From an uncultured Ignisphaera sp. (lineage in GTDB: Archaea > Thermoproteota > Thermoprotei_A > Sulfolobales > Ignisphaeraceae), in the NCBI GenBank assembly GCA_938074605.1, contig CALJEI010000006.1:62001-126000 (forward strand): DNA of 64,000 nucleotides, in the 5' to 3' direction. Under the pieces are notes generated by a model, which had not been told where the DNA came from, did not search any database, and saw only the letters and a program-made list of their open reading frames with translations. A program made the translations under genes and the position numbers. The number at the start of each line of letters is the position of its first letter. Positions within the stretch are counted from its first letter, which is position 1. Shown here piece after piece: positions 36,804 through 46,345 of the stretch.

Positions 36804-37439
36804 TCACCTACCACGTGTAATTTTCACCCCAAATAAAATCTCCATGAACAGCATGCTCTCATCTTTGGTAACTCTATGTCTTCTTGGAATACTTCTTACC
36901 CTACATCTTCGACGCCTCAATACTCTATAGCCAGGTCTCTCTACTGTTATTGCAACATCCATGCCAAAGATACCTATATCTGGATCATATCTTATACCAG
37001 GTAGCAATAGATGCTCCCTTATACCAAATGAAATATTACCATAATTATCGAACGAATTCTCCTTAAGGATATTGTTAACGGCTGATAGAGCTTTTTTCAG
37101 AAATTCATATGCTATACTTCCTCTTAATGTAACAACAGCAGCTATAGGCTGTCTTCTGCTTATACCAAACTCTCTTATAGTTTTTTTAGCACGTCTTGTA
37201 GAAGGTTCTAAACCCGTTAGCTGGTTGAGAAGCTTTACAGCCTTTTCTAATCTCTCGCTACTACCACCAACAGAGATATTAATAACTACTTTAGCTATTC
37301 TAGGTATTAACATTGGATTGCTTCTCCATAGATTGAGTATTTTATCAACATTACTCTGCTCTAGGATTGAACTGTTAAATTTTTCTGGTATAGCTCTAGG
37401 TAAAATTGTGTTATTGCATATAATGACCTCTATAGCCAC
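36804..37439 (-). CDS. rpl5: Ribosomal protein uL5
   Basis: 211 residues from a GTG start with GGTGG at the right distance. Core features: RIAKVVINISVGGSSERLEKA, PSTRRAKKTIREFGISR and GIREHLLLPGI. It binds 5S rRNA. The first 45 residues before PMLIPRIAKVV form a longer N-terminal extension than most uL5 proteins carry. Confidence 0.95.
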   Translation of the reverse strand: MAIEVIICNNTILPRAIPEKFNSSILEQSNVDKILNLWRSNPMLIPRIAKVVINISVGGSSERLEKAVKLLNQLTGLEPSTRRAKKTIREFGISRRQPIAAVVTLRGSIAYEFLKKALSAVNNILKENSFDNYGNISFGIREHLLLPGIRYDPDIGIFGMDVAITVERPGYRVLRRRRCRVRSIPRRHRVTKDESMLFMEILFGVKITRGR

Positions 37440-37460
37440 TAATTACCACCCCTTTTAAAT

Positions 37461-38216
37461 TCAAAATACCTTTATAACGGGTTTATTCTCACCAACCACC
37501 ATGACATAATCTAAGATCGTTTGAAATCTATGGCCATTTAAATCTTCGATTGTTACAAGAGAGTATCTTCTTTTTCTTCCCTCATAGCTTTCAATATTTA
37601 TTATTTTCCCAACACGCCCAACATTCCTTCCATCAATAATTATAGCTGTTTTACCTATATCCAGTGGTATATGCTGTACAATAGATTGTGATGGTAATTC
37701 AATCAATAGTGAATCTAGGGTTTTAAAGGGAAAGGCCTCTACAGGATTTCTAGGATCTTTAACATTTATCAATATATTTCTTCCATCGTGTAGATTTAGC
37801 TGGATATTACCATTTTTAACTGTTGTTTTATTTTCAATCCTTACAAGTTTTAATTTAGTCTCTTCCATAGGTATATCTATATACCACAGATATCTACCTA
37901 CATATGGTACAATTCTTAGATATAGATCTATGTCAGGTATAGATACTATATCCATAAGGCCAACTGGGAATTTGTAGTCCCTTCTTACATGATTATCAAC
38001 AAGCACTTTCCCATCATAAATAATTCTTTTACCCTCTTTAGCATTTTTTGCAATACCAATCATGTCTCTAATAAGTAATAGGAGTGGAATACATCTATCT
38101 ATAGGATGTGGTCCTGGAGACGGCTTTACTACCCATTTATACTCCTTTTTTAGGATAGGCCAGAAGGCTGGAGCAGCTAAACGTTTTAAATGATGTGAAC
38201 CACCTATTTTTGCCAT
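37461..38216 (-). CDS. rps4e: Ribosomal protein eS4
   Basis: 251 residues. MAKIGGSHHLKRLAAPAFWP at the N-terminus, then an S4-like RNA-binding region (RIIYDGKVLVDNHVRRDYKFPVG) and a KOW domain (ALIIDGRNVGRVGKI-type). It is specific to archaea and eukaryotes and found between uL24 and uL5 as here. Confidence 0.96.
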   Translation of the reverse strand: MAKIGGSHHLKRLAAPAFWPILKKEYKWVVKPSPGPHPIDRCIPLLLLIRDMIGIAKNAKEGKRIIYDGKVLVDNHVRRDYKFPVGLMDIVSIPDIDLYLRIVPYVGRYLWYIDIPMEETKLKLVRIENKTTVKNGNIQLNLHDGRNILINVKDPRNPVEAFPFKTLDSLLIELPSQSIVQHIPLDIGKTAIIIDGRNVGRVGKIINIESYEGRKRRYSLVTIEDLNGHRFQTILDYVMVVGENKPVIKVF

Positions 38217-38231
38217 TATCTACACCATCTC

Positions 38232-38672
38232 TTATTTACTTGACGCAATCTTTTTCTGTTCATCGTTTAATGATTTAGCTTTACCGCTTTTAACAAGCTC
38301 GTTACGTGCATTTTGTCTTCTCTCTATTATCTTCCTTCGTATATCGTCAATATTACCAAGCTTTATAATCATTACTTTAGATGGATGGATGGGGTAGAAG
38401 ACTTCAGTGCCATCAGCTTTCTTTAGCGTAGCACCTTCAACGAATATTCTAACTTTCTTTAGATTAACTCTCATAACCTTACCCTCATGACCCCTCCAAT
38501 CTCCTCTAACAATTCTTACAATATCGTTTTTTCTTACAGGCAATCTCTTAATTCCTAGCTCCTCCCTAAGGCTAGGAGATAAAGGTGCTGTAATAAGACG
38601 CCATCTAAGGTGTAGAGGTAAATTAAACAATATCCGCCTTTGTTTCCTTGGTTGAATTGTTTTCAATTCCAT
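38232..38672 (-). CDS. rpl24: Ribosomal protein uL24
   Basis: 146 residues. [19 protein letters not shown] leads to the KOW motif [16 protein letters not shown]. It is an early assembly protein of the 50S subunit. uL14 lies 19 bases upstream. Confidence 0.96.
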   Translation of the reverse strand: MELKTIQPRKQRRILFNLPLHLRWRLITAPLSPSLREELGIKRLPVRKNDIVRIVRGDWRGHEGKVMRVNLKKVRIFVEGATLKKADGTEVFYPIHPSKVMIIKLGNIDDIRRKIIERRQNARNELVKSGKAKSLNDEQKKIASSK

Positions 38673-38691
38673 AATATTGCCACCTACTATA

Positions 38692-39117
38692 TTAGATAAC
38701 CATGGACACCAAATTTGCTATCTGAGACCACCTCTCAACAGCCTCTCTCGCAACAGGACCTCTAACTTCTTTACCCTTAGGCATTCCATCAGGGGTTACA
38801 AGAACACAAGCATTGTCTTCAAAAGCAATCCAGGTTCCATCAGGTCTTCTGAAGGGTTTTTTCTGTCTAACTATTATTGCGTGCATGATTTGCCCCCTCA
38901 TATCCGGTGGACCTTTCTTAATAGTAACTACAACCATATCGCCAACTGTAGCAAATGGTATTCTTCGAAGTCTGGTCTTAATATCCATATTTCCAACAAC
39001 TACAACCTCTTTAGCTCCACTATTATCGGCAACAACCAATTTAGTTCCATTAATTATACCGGCAACCCTCCTTCTCCTAGGAAAGGCAGCGCCTGTTTTA
39101 GCTCTTTTTACGCCCAT
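38692..39117 (-). CDS. rpl14: Ribosomal protein uL14
   Basis: 141 residues. The beta-barrel core contains [18 protein letters not shown], the uL14 signature, and ends in VARE-type ARE motif ([17 protein letters not shown]). The archaeal N-terminal [16 protein letters not shown] is present. It follows uS17 by 10 bases. Confidence 0.97.
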   Translation of the reverse strand: MGVKRAKTGAAFPRRRRVAGIINGTKLVVADNSGAKEVVVVGNMDIKTRLRRIPFATVGDMVVVTIKKGPPDMRGQIMHAIIVRQKKPFRRPDGTWIAFEDNACVLVTPDGMPKGKEVRGPVAREAVERWSQIANLVSMVI

Positions 39118-39127
39118 TCTCTATCCC

Positions 39128-39481
39128 CTAATCACCTTTTTGTTGAAGTATACCTAAGATGACAAAAGAAATACTTTTTGAAAGAGGTCTAGTTTCACTA
39201 ATCAAAACTGTATCGCCCTCTTTTGCGTTTATACATGGAGGGTTATGGACATGGATTTTACTTCTCCTTCTCTCATATCTCTTAAATTTTCTAATCCACA
39301 CTAAATATTCTTTCTCAACTACAGCGGTGCTATGTAGTTTAGCTTTAACCACCTTACCAATAAATAATGAACCTCTCACGCTAACATTTCCATGCCAAGG
39401 ACACTTCCTATCGTTGCATGCCTTCTCAGGAGGTTTTAGTCCTGGATACACTATACCTACATTCCTTGTAGTTTGTGACAC
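39128..39481 (-). CDS. rps17: Ribosomal protein uS17
   Basis: 117 residues. CPWHGNVSVRGSLFIGKVVKA and the S17 OB-fold signature KEGDTVLISETRPLSK are visible. The archaeal N-terminal extension carries two cysteines (CNDRKCPWHG). uL14 starts 10 bases downstream. Confidence 0.96.
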   Translation of the reverse strand: MSQTTRNVGIVYPGLKPPEKACNDRKCPWHGNVSVRGSLFIGKVVKAKLHSTAVVEKEYLVWIRKFKRYERRRSKIHVHNPPCINAKEGDTVLISETRPLSKSISFVILGILQQKGD

Positions 39482-39511
39482 TTTCTTATCACCTTACTGA
39501 GATAAGTTACA

Positions 39512-39799
39512 CTAACTCTTTCTCTTTTTAATCTTTTTAAGCCTATCCTCGGGTCTTCCAACTATTGTAGAACCATCAACATCTATATAACTATTCCCTG
39601 GCAGTATTATTCTAAATATTCCATATAGCTTTGGGATGGTAATCTCCCGTACATTTTCATCTAGGATCTTTAGGGTATTTGCAGATTCATCTATGATAAC
39701 ACCTCTCCTACCAATCAATCCTCTATCACTATGGGAAAGCACTATGATGTTTAAGCCTATTAGTTCATGATATAATATATTTTTTAATGTACGCCTCAC
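39512..39799 (-). CDS. rnp1: RNase P protein component 1 (Rpp29/Pop4)
   Basis: 95 residues. The Sm-like fold of archaeal Rpp29: ELIGLNIIVLSHSDRGLIG, RRGVIIDESANTLKI and later VDGSTIVGRPEDRLKKI. It helps the RNase P RNA process pre-tRNA 5' ends. It overlaps the uL29 stop by 4 bases, a usual place in archaeal S10/spc clusters. Confidence 0.94.
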   Translation of the reverse strand: MRRTLKNILYHELIGLNIIVLSHSDRGLIGRRGVIIDESANTLKILDENVREITIPKLYGIFRIILPGNSYIDVDGSTIVGRPEDRLKKIKKRKS

Positions 39800-40005
39800 T
39801 TTTTAGCCCGCTCTTCACCTACTACTGTAAGAATTCTTGCTATATTTTTGCGTATCATTTTTACTCTAGTAGTATTGGTTAGTGTACCAGACTGTGCTTG
39901 TGTTTTTAGTCTTGCCAATTCTAATCTAAGTTCTCTGAGAAGACGAAATCTCTCATCTAAACTCATAGATCGTATTTCATCTGCTGTTAAAGGTCTATCA
40001 CTCAA
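39796..40005 (-). CDS. rpl29: Ribosomal protein uL29
   Basis: 69 residues of two helices: LTADEIRSMSLDERFRLLREL and ELARLKTQAQSGTLTN, then RMIRKNIARILTVV-like text. It sits at the exit of the peptide tunnel. Overlaps Rpp29 by 4 bases; uS3 lies 7 bases upstream. Confidence 0.95.
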   Translation of the reverse strand: MSDRPLTADEIRSMSLDERFRLLRELRLELARLKTQAQSGTLTNTTRVKMIRKNIARILTVVGEERAKK

Positions 40006-40012
40006 CGACTAC

Positions 40013-40648
40013 TCACCCCTTCTGAACATTATCTTGTTGCTGTGTAGCTTTTTCTTGTGAAACAATTTCAACATAATCAGAGGTTACACCAGACTTTGTT
40101 ATTACTACTTCTATACCGAATATGCCAGGCTTTAATAGTACATGAGCTATAGCTCTATCTACGAGCTTTAGGCTTTGCTCACCTGATTTATACACCTTGC
40201 CAGCTTTTATTTTTTCATATCTAGCTCTTTCAGCTACAAGTTTTCCACTTACGGTTATCTCACATCCAATAGCGCCTGCACCAAGAACTCTTCTTAAAGC
40301 TATGAATGCTGCTCGTCTAAAGTGTATCCCCCTCTCTAAAGCTAATGCAATATTGAATGCTACAACCCTTGCACTTAAATCAGGATTTTCAACCTCAACA
40401 ACAGTTATCTGCGGATTTTCAATATTGAATAATTTTTCTAAGATAAGCTGTATTGTTCTTAGTGTCTGACCCCTCCGACCAATTATCATACCAGGTCTTG
40501 CGGCATAGATTATCACTCTAGTACCTAGTGGTGTTCTTATAAGATCTACACCTGCATAGCCTGCACGCCAGAATTTACTTGCAAGATATTCGTCAACAGC
40601 GACCTTCTTTATGCCCTGTTCAATAAAATATCTCTTGATATTTACCAA
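40013..40648 (-). CDS. rps3: Ribosomal protein uS3
   Basis: 211 residues. The KH domain GXXG appears as IIGRRGQTLRTIQ, and the C-terminal part has EITVSGKLVAERARYEKIKAGK. It forms the mRNA entry site. uL22 ends 3 bases upstream. Confidence 0.97.
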   Translation of the reverse strand: MVNIKRYFIEQGIKKVAVDEYLASKFWRAGYAGVDLIRTPLGTRVIIYAARPGMIIGRRGQTLRTIQLILEKLFNIENPQITVVEVENPDLSARVVAFNIALALERGIHFRRAAFIALRRVLGAGAIGCEITVSGKLVAERARYEKIKAGKVYKSGEQSLKLVDRAIAHVLLKPGIFGIEVVITKSGVTSDYVEIVSQEKATQQQDNVQKG

Positions 40649-40651
40649 TTA

Positions 40652-41134
40652 TTACACCTCCATAACAATAACCTCAATGCTTGTATGTGTCTTAAATCGT
40701 GGAGTAGTCCTACCAAATGCTCTAGGCATCCATCTCTTTAAATAATACCCCCTATGAGCAGCTATATGGATTATTTTTAGTTTATCGCTATTAAGACCTT
40801 TCACAATGGCATTGTTTTCAACATTGTCTAAGAGCTTTAAAATATATTTAGCTACTTTCACAGGGTATCTACCTATTGGGCTACCCCATCTCTTCCATCT
40901 TTTAGCAAGACCTCTTTTATGGGCTATACTCAATTTATATCTAACATATGGTATGGGCTCCTTTAACTCGATTACCCGTCTTAAAAAAATCTTAGCATCG
41001 CTTAACATCATACCTCTTAGTATCTTGCACACCTCATATGATTCTTTTAAAGATATGGGGGCATCTCTAATTACGGCTTTTGCTATTCTTGATTCATCTA
41101 GGTCTTCAAGTTCTGGGTATTTCCATATAGGCAT
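40652..41134 (-). CDS. rpl22: Ribosomal protein uL22
   Basis: 160 residues. Features: ISLKESYEVCKILRGMMLSDA and the beta-hairpin end RAFGRTTPRFKTHTSIEVIV that lines the exit tunnel. It is the first gene of this minus-strand cluster in the window. In most archaea uS19 and uL2 precede it; here they lie 20 kb away. Confidence 0.96.
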   Translation of the reverse strand: MPIWKYPELEDLDESRIAKAVIRDAPISLKESYEVCKILRGMMLSDAKIFLRRVIELKEPIPYVRYKLSIAHKRGLAKRWKRWGSPIGRYPVKVAKYILKLLDNVENNAIVKGLNSDKLKIIHIAAHRGYYLKRWMPRAFGRTTPRFKTHTSIEVIVMEV

Positions 41135-41398
41135 GCTAGCCCATCACCATGATTATGATGAGTATCCTCAATTACAGTATGTATCTTAAGTTAAATGTGT
41201 TTAAAATCTTAACAGTATAAGAGAGCTTAATAAGAATTCAACAAAATGAATTAGAGATTTACACAAATTCTAGACCAGAACAGTATAGAGATTTAGTACA
41301 TCAAATAGATAGATGGACACATTACCTATTTTATAGTGATTAAGCTTATTAAATTCTGGAGCAGTATTTCCCAATTGAGTATGGTGGTAACCTTGGTT

Positions 41399-42838
41399 GT
41401 GAACATAAAGCGTTTAGACGATGTCACATGGATTATTCCTAAGGAATATAAGAGGTGTATGCGTGTACCAGCAATAATCTATGCAGATGATTTTCTACTC
41501 AATAAAATGAAGGAGGATGCAACTCTTGAGCAAGCAGCAAATGTATCATGCCTTCCTGGTATAGTTGCAGCAAGTTATACATTGCCCGACGGTCATCAAG
41601 GCTATGGATTCCCAATAGGTGGAGTAGCAGGGTTTATGGAGGAAGATGGTGTTATAAGTCCTGGTGGAGTTGGCTATGATATAAACTGTGGTGTACGAGT
41701 TCTTAGAACAGATCTAACGCTAAAGGATATAAAGCCGCATATAAAGGAACTTGTTGATGCTCTATTCAGAAATATTCCAAGTGGGGTTGGTGCCACGGGC
41801 AAACTTAGATTAAGCGAAAGGGAATTGGATAATGTGTTGGAGGAAGGAGCTCTATGGGCATATAGACAGGGGTTTGGAACAGAATACGATATAGAGCATA
41901 CTGAATCAAAAGGTAATTTAGACTGGGCTGATGCTTCAAAGGTGAGCAGGAGAGCAAAGGAGAGAGGAGCCCCCCAGCTTGGCACACTAGGTAGTGGTAA
42001 TCACTTCCTAGAAATTCAAACTGTTGAGAGAATCTATCTACCAGATATAGCTAAGAAGATAGGAATATTTGAAGAAGGCCAGATAACTATAATGGTACAT
42101 ACGGGTTCTAGGGGATTGGGACATCAAGTAGCCAGTGATTACTTGATTGTAATGGAGAGAGCTATGAAAAAGTATGGTATAGAGGTGCCAGATAGGGAAT
42201 TAGCGGCTGTACCATTGAATAGTAGTGAAGGGCAGGACTACTTTGCAGCCATGGCGGCAGCAGCAAATTATGCCTGGGCTAATAGGCAGATAATAACCCA
42301 TTGGGCGCGAGAAACCTTTGCAAAAGCTCTAAGGCTAGATCCTGAAAAAATAGGCATAAAGATGATATATGATGTGGCACATAATATAGCAAAGCTTGAG
42401 GAGCATGAATATGAAGGCAAAAAACTTAAACTTGTTGTACATAGAAAGGGTGCCACTAGGGCTTTTCCGCCTCGGCACCCTGAAATACCATCGGATCATC
42501 AAGAATTTGGGCAAATAGTTCTCATACCTGGAAGCATGGGTACAGCAAGTTATATACTACTACCTGGCTCAAGAGCTAAAGAGACTTGGTGGTCAGCACC
42601 ACATGGAGCAGGAAGATGGATGAGTAGAGCTGCAGCAATACGGTCAAAATCACCAAAAGAGGTTGTTGAAGCTCTTGAGAGAAAAGGTGTATTTGTAAGA
42701 GCAGCTACTATGAGGGAATTGTCTGAGGAGACTCCTGAAGCTTACAAAGATGTTGATAAAGTTATAGATGTAGCTATAAGGGCGGGTATAGCAAGATCTA
42801 TAGCAAGACTTGTGCCAATAGCTGTTATCAAGGGGTAA
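41399..42838 (+). CDS. rtcB: RNA 3'-phosphate ligase RtcB
   Basis: About 479 residues from the GTG at 41399; starts at 41381 (ATG) or 41336 are open, but this start puts the catalytic cysteine (GGVGYDINCGVR) at residue 97, matching C98 of Pyrococcus RtcB, and GGTGGT lies upstream. RtcB seals the exons of tRNAs and other BHB-spliced RNAs using GTP and manganese. The active-site histidines are in GSGNHFLE and MVHTGSRGLGHQ. It could ligate the cbf5 mRNA exons in this same window. Minus-strand ribosomal genes diverge from it. Confidence 0.95.
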   Translation: MNIKRLDDVTWIIPKEYKRCMRVPAIIYADDFLLNKMKEDATLEQAANVSCLPGIVAASYTLPDGHQGYGFPIGGVAGFMEEDGVISPGGVGYDINCGVRVLRTDLTLKDIKPHIKELVDALFRNIPSGVGATGKLRLSERELDNVLEEGALWAYRQGFGTEYDIEHTESKGNLDWADASKVSRRAKERGAPQLGTLGSGNHFLEIQTVERIYLPDIAKKIGIFEEGQITIMVHTGSRGLGHQVASDYLIVMERAMKKYGIEVPDRELAAVPLNSSEGQDYFAAMAAAANYAWANRQIITHWARETFAKALRLDPEKIGIKMIYDVAHNIAKLEEHEYEGKKLKLVVHRKGATRAFPPRHPEIPSDHQEFGQIVLIPGSMGTASYILLPGSRAKETWWSAPHGAGRWMSRAAAIRSKSPKEVVEALERKGVFVRAATMRELSEETPEAYKDVDKVIDVAIRAGIARSIARLVPIAVIKG

Positions 42839-42844
42839 TTTTAA

Positions 42845-42917
42845 TATGGCCTCCGCAGAGAACCTATGCTCATGATCGCCCACGGGTCATTTATTGCATA
42901 GGCCAGCCTCGGAGGCC
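42845..42917 (-). ncRNA. H/ACA-like guide RNA candidate
   Basis: A GC-rich 70-base hairpin in an AT-rich gap. Lower stem GGCCTCCG/CGGAGGCC (8 bp, 42848-42855 with 42910-42917), an internal loop of 7+7 nt, upper stem CCTATGC/GCATAGG (7 bp), and an apical part. On the minus strand ATA follows the lower stem immediately, fitting the ANA box rule of about 15 nt from the pocket, and GA elements in the apical part could form a K-turn. The plus strand lacks an ANA box. It lies just after rtcB; a terminator hairpin is the main alternative. Confidence 0.55.
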
Positions 42918-43345
42918 AATAAAATATATAATTTAAGCAGATTAAAACAAATTAATTGACTATAGCAATAACAAAGCGACTTTCTTTTAATCTCACTGAA
43001 GAAATTTTAGGTCTTGCAGTCTCTATATTTTGAAATGCTTTATATGTAGTGGAGCTGCACTTTAAGCCTCTTAGGACTTTCCATGGTACCTGTATTACTG
43101 GAGTTAACATCCATTTAATAAAACTCATGTAGATACAACTGTAAGGTGGGATGGTAACCCCTAAATATAGCCAAAAACAGTAAGTTGCTGGAAGTAGATA
43201 TTTAGGAGGCAAACAATTGATGTAACTAACCTAATTAACATTTATGTACATTTTTGAATATATTATAAATTGAAGGTTGGGTTGAAGTAAAGAAATTAAA
43301 AAATATATATCCCTGTGTCTTGCTAACTTTTGGTGCTTCAGTCGC
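42918..43345. other. 428-base gap, no convincing gene
   Basis: Between the structured RNA and the phosphoribosyltransferase gene. An 86-codon minus-strand frame (42952-43212) has no recognisable domain or good ribosome binding site and is left out. No C/D boxes found. Confidence 0.45.
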
Positions 43346-44029
43346 ATGCCACGTATTCCAGTAAAACTTGTATCGTGGGAGGAAATAGTTGAATGGAGTT
43401 GGGGGTTAGCAAAAATAGTAGAAAGTAGTGGGTATACACCGGATGTCATAATAGCTATTGCTCGGGGTGGCTATGTACCTGCTAGATTATTATGTGACTT
43501 CCTAGGAGTTGAAAATCTGCTATCAATACAATCACAACACTGGACTGAAGCTGCGAAAAAGGGTGAGAAAGCCATAATAAAATTTGAGTACAACATAGAC
43601 TTAACCGGATATAGAGCCCTGCTAGTAGATGATATTATAGATACAGGAGATTCTGTAATACTAGCTAAAGAACATATATTAAATAACTGGAGGCCTCGTG
43701 ACTTGAAGGTGGCTGCACTTCAATGGATATCAAGTGTTGCAAAGCTTAAGCCAGACTTCTACTATATGGAAGTAAAGGAATGGGTATGGTTCCAATACCC
43801 TTGGACACGTCTAGAGGATGTTACACAGTTTCTAAAGAGGATTATAGATACCTCCTATAGAGAGGAGGGCAAGACATCATGGACGTTAGATGAGCTTAAT
43901 AAGAAATTCAATGAGTGGTATAATATTGTAGTTGATAGGAGGTATATAATTGAGGCAATAAAAGCGTTGGTTAAACATGGCTTACTGAAAGTTATAAATG
44001 ATATATATGTCTATACTATTGCTACATAA
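43346..44029 (+). CDS. Phosphoribosyltransferase (xanthine/hypoxanthine type)
   Basis: 227 residues. The PRPP-binding loop is LLVDDIIDTGDS (about 92-103), preceded by the IAIARGGYVPARLL loop (about 36-49). A C-terminal extension of about 90 residues (TSWTLDELNKKF...YIIEAIKALVKHGLL) looks like a winged-helix segment. Archaeal Gpt/HPRT-like enzymes salvage purines. The exact base is undecided. A RecA-like gene follows 48 bases downstream. Confidence 0.85.
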   Translation: MPRIPVKLVSWEEIVEWSWGLAKIVESSGYTPDVIIAIARGGYVPARLLCDFLGVENLLSIQSQHWTEAAKKGEKAIIKFEYNIDLTGYRALLVDDIIDTGDSVILAKEHILNNWRPRDLKVAALQWISSVAKLKPDFYYMEVKEWVWFQYPWTRLEDVTQFLKRIIDTSYREEGKTSWTLDELNKKFNEWYNIVVDRRYIIEAIKALVKHGLLKVINDIYVYTIAT

Positions 44030-44077
44030 TTTTGATTTTACTTCAGACGGTTAAAATTTGAATCGGTAAGGTAACAG

Positions 44078-44701
44078 TTGACACTATCAATCTGCAATGA
44101 TATACTAGACCGAATATTACTACCTAAATATAGAAAGATACTAATTTATGGTGAGGCAGGGAGTGGAAAGACCAATGTTATGCTGAATATATTGTTATGT
44201 TCAAAAACAAACAATAACCTATACTACATTAGTACAGAAGGCTCTACCTTTCTAGATAGAGTATTAAGTCTTAAAATAGCCTCACATAATATTCTATTTT
44301 CAATAGCGTTAGACCAAAATCATCTAGCTCAGTTAATAATAGACATAGTTATGATGTATAAAAATCCACAAGCAATACTCATTGATAGTATAAATCATTT
44401 CTATAGGATTGAAGCTACAAAACAGCAGAGCCTCAGAATGTTTTTAAACATACTAACACTTCTTGATTTAATTAGCTATGGTAACATCTACGTAATTGCC
44501 TCAGCGCAAGTAAAAGCAGATGAATATTATGGTGAGGCAATAGCTGGATATGAGTATCTATCAATGTGGGCAGATACTATAGTCGCTATTGAGAAATTTA
44601 GCAATAGTACTAGAGTATTACGACTCGTAAAGCCTTCTATTGATTTAAAATTCAAGTTCCTGATAACTAGAAGTGGAATTAAATGGCTTACTGGATCATA
44701 A
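44078..44701 (+). CDS. RecA-fold ATPase, RadA paralogue
   Basis: 207 residues from a TTG start. Walker A GEAGSGKT (about 25-32), Walker B AILIDS (about 95-100), and a small RecA core without the N-terminal HhH domain of RadA. Such short crenarchaeal RadA paralogues (aRadC/RadB-like, Sso2452-type) assist recombination; whether this one is such is inference. It ends about 50 bases from the Nop10 gene in convergent orientation. Confidence 0.78.
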   Translation: MTLSICNDILDRILLPKYRKILIYGEAGSGKTNVMLNILLCSKTNNNLYYISTEGSTFLDRVLSLKIASHNILFSIALDQNHLAQLIIDIVMMYKNPQAILIDSINHFYRIEATKQQSLRMFLNILTLLDLISYGNIYVIASAQVKADEYYGEAIAGYEYLSMWADTIVAIEKFSNSTRVLRLVKPSIDLKFKFLITRSGIKWLTGS

Positions 44702-44753
44702 GTTTAATTTAGAGAGGTTTAAAATATTGAACATTATATTTATTTTTAATTGT

Positions 44754-44942
44754 TTATGGAGAACCTTTTTTATCTCTATTTATTAGTTGTGAGTATTTGC
44801 TTAAAACTCTATAGGCTACGTATCTATCTTCTGGTGAAAATCTATGTGGGTGGGGTACAACAGTCTTTGCATTACAATAAGTACAAACCTCTTTTAGTGT
44901 ATATTTCTTGCAGATAGGGCATTTTCTTATTCTCCACTTCAT
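44754..44942 (-). CDS. nop10: H/ACA RNP protein Nop10
   Basis: 62 residues. MKWRIRKCPICKKYTLKEVC and CNAKTVVPHPHRFSPEDRY show the four zinc cysteines and the PxPxRFSPEDKY motif. It is a core protein of the H/ACA RNP with Cbf5, Gar1 and L7Ae. It follows the aIF2-alpha gene by 2 bases in the same direction, its common place in archaea. Confidence 0.96.
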   Translation of the reverse strand: MKWRIRKCPICKKYTLKEVCTYCNAKTVVPHPHRFSPEDRYVAYRVLSKYSQLINRDKKGSP

Positions 44943-44944
44943 TG

Positions 44945-45763
44945 TTAACCCTTTTCAATCGCTTCATGAACTAGCTTAAAGCGATCAATTTCAAGAACTT
45001 TAGCCTGAGTCTCCAGAAACTTACTTATTTTGTTGTAAATATCCTCAGCTGTCTTATAGTCTACAGCCTCAATTTCAATTCTATATCTTGGTGCGCCAAC
45101 AGTATATATCACGACCTTAGTATTACTTCCATAATCCATACTATTTATTTCAGTTAGAATCTTCTTTATTCTTTCAATACCATCACTTTTATAGCATATA
45201 AGTTCTGCTAAAGCCCTAATTTTTACAGTTTTTATTGATATATGTCTTCGTGCCTCACTTAGTATAGCTTCTGCCCAATCTTCAGGTATACCTTGCTGTA
45301 TAAGTATTTGTGAACCTCTCAATACAGCTTCCTCTAGTATTGATAAGGGATCAGGCTCTTTTTCCAAGACAGACCACACATATTTGTGAGCCTCATCTAA
45401 ACTTCTATTAATATTCTTAGTTGAGAGTTCTATAATTTTCTGAGCTCTTTGAATTCTCTTCCACCTTAAGATTTTTGTTCTTTTTTCTCCTTCTAAAACT
45501 CGTTTAATGGATATATCTATTTGAATTTTGCCAGACTTTTTTTCTACTCTAATTATCTTCCCTACAACAACTTGCTTCTCTTTAACGACATCCCTAATAT
45601 CTTTTACATATCTGGTGCTTACCTCACTCCATGGAATGAATGCTTCGAGGTTTTCATACTCCAGAAGGTCAGCATAAGCACCATAGTCAAATACCTTCTT
45701 TACTTGGGCAACTACAAGTTCTCCAACATCAGGAGTACCATGTTTTTTAAATGGTATACTCAT
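44945..45763 (-). CDS. Translation initiation factor aIF2 subunit alpha
   Basis: 272 residues. N-terminal S1 domain (about 10-90, GELVVAQVKKVFDYGAYADL), central helical domain (about 90-175), and C-terminal alpha/beta domain (about 180-270). It forms part of the aIF2 complex that carries initiator tRNA. Nop10 follows at once and eS27/eL42 precede it, the usual crenarchaeal group. Confidence 0.96.
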   Translation of the reverse strand: MSIPFKKHGTPDVGELVVAQVKKVFDYGAYADLLEYENLEAFIPWSEVSTRYVKDIRDVVKEKQVVVGKIIRVEKKSGKIQIDISIKRVLEGEKRTKILRWKRIQRAQKIIELSTKNINRSLDEAHKYVWSVLEKEPDPLSILEEAVLRGSQILIQQGIPEDWAEAILSEARRHISIKTVKIRALAELICYKSDGIERIKKILTEINSMDYGSNTKVVIYTVGAPRYRIEIEAVDYKTAEDIYNKISKFLETQAKVLEIDRFKLVHEAIEKG

Positions 45764-45823
45764 AGAATTTCTCCCAATCTTTTCTAGTTTATCAGTACTG
45801 TAAGCAGAAAATATATGAACAGA

Positions 45824-46027
45824 TTAGCCTAAAATTCTAACTACTTCAGCATTAATAAACTTTGCTTTACCACCTGTGGGCTGTACAATTATGGTGCCAC
45901 ACACTAGGCAACGCGCTGGAAATGTTGCATGATCAAAAATAGGCTGTTCATTGCCACACACACTGCATTTTACTCTGACAAACCTACTTCTCGGTTCGGG
46001 AATCAAAACTCTTTTCTTTTTGGCCAA
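45824..46027 (-). CDS. rps27e: Ribosomal protein eS27, TTG start
   Basis: 67 residues if started at the TTG at 46027 ([16 protein letters not shown]). GAGGTGG stands about 10 bases before it; the longer frame back to 46054 would begin MFIKRGG and put that site inside the gene. Zinc cysteines appear as VKCSVCGN and ARCLVCGT. A 30S protein of archaea and eukaryotes. Confidence 0.92.
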   Translation of the reverse strand: MAKKKRVLIPEPRSRFVRVKCSVCGNEQPIFDHATFPARCLVCGTIIVQPTGGKAKFINAEVVRILG

Positions 46028-46060
46028 AATACATCCACCTCTTTTAATAAACACCTTAGT

Positions 46061-46345
46061 CTAAACTTTTTCTGCAAGCTCTGGCTTTTTAATTCTTATT
46101 CCTTTTCTATGTTGAATATAGCCACATTTACTACACTTTAACTTAAGTACAGTTTTTTTAGTTACTTTTGCAAATCTTTTTTGCTCAGGTTTACGCTTAG
46201 AGCCATAACCCTCTTGTTTTCTTAGATATCTACGTTGCCCTTCAGCCAAAGTTCTTCTTTTTCCATGCTTATATATAACAACACTCTGCTTTGTATGAGC
46301 TTTACATCTCGGACAGTATGTAACAATACTTCTCGGTATTTTCAA
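46061..46345 (-). CDS. rpl44e: Ribosomal protein eL42
   Basis: 94 residues. [22 protein letters not shown] and [18 protein letters not shown] give the zinc-finger and C-terminus of eL42 (L44e). It sits near the E site. It is the first gene of the eL42-eS27-aIF2-alpha-Nop10 group; the replication genes upstream are separated by 342 bases. Confidence 0.95.
   Translation of the reverse strand: MKIPRSIVTYCPRCKAHTKQSVVIYKHGKRRTLAEGQRRYLRKQEGYGSKRKPEQKRFAKVTKKTVLKLKCSKCGYIQHRKGIRIKKPELAEKV

Noticed and set aside
42952-43212. 86-codon minus-strand ORF after rtcB
   Set aside because: No family, no good start context.
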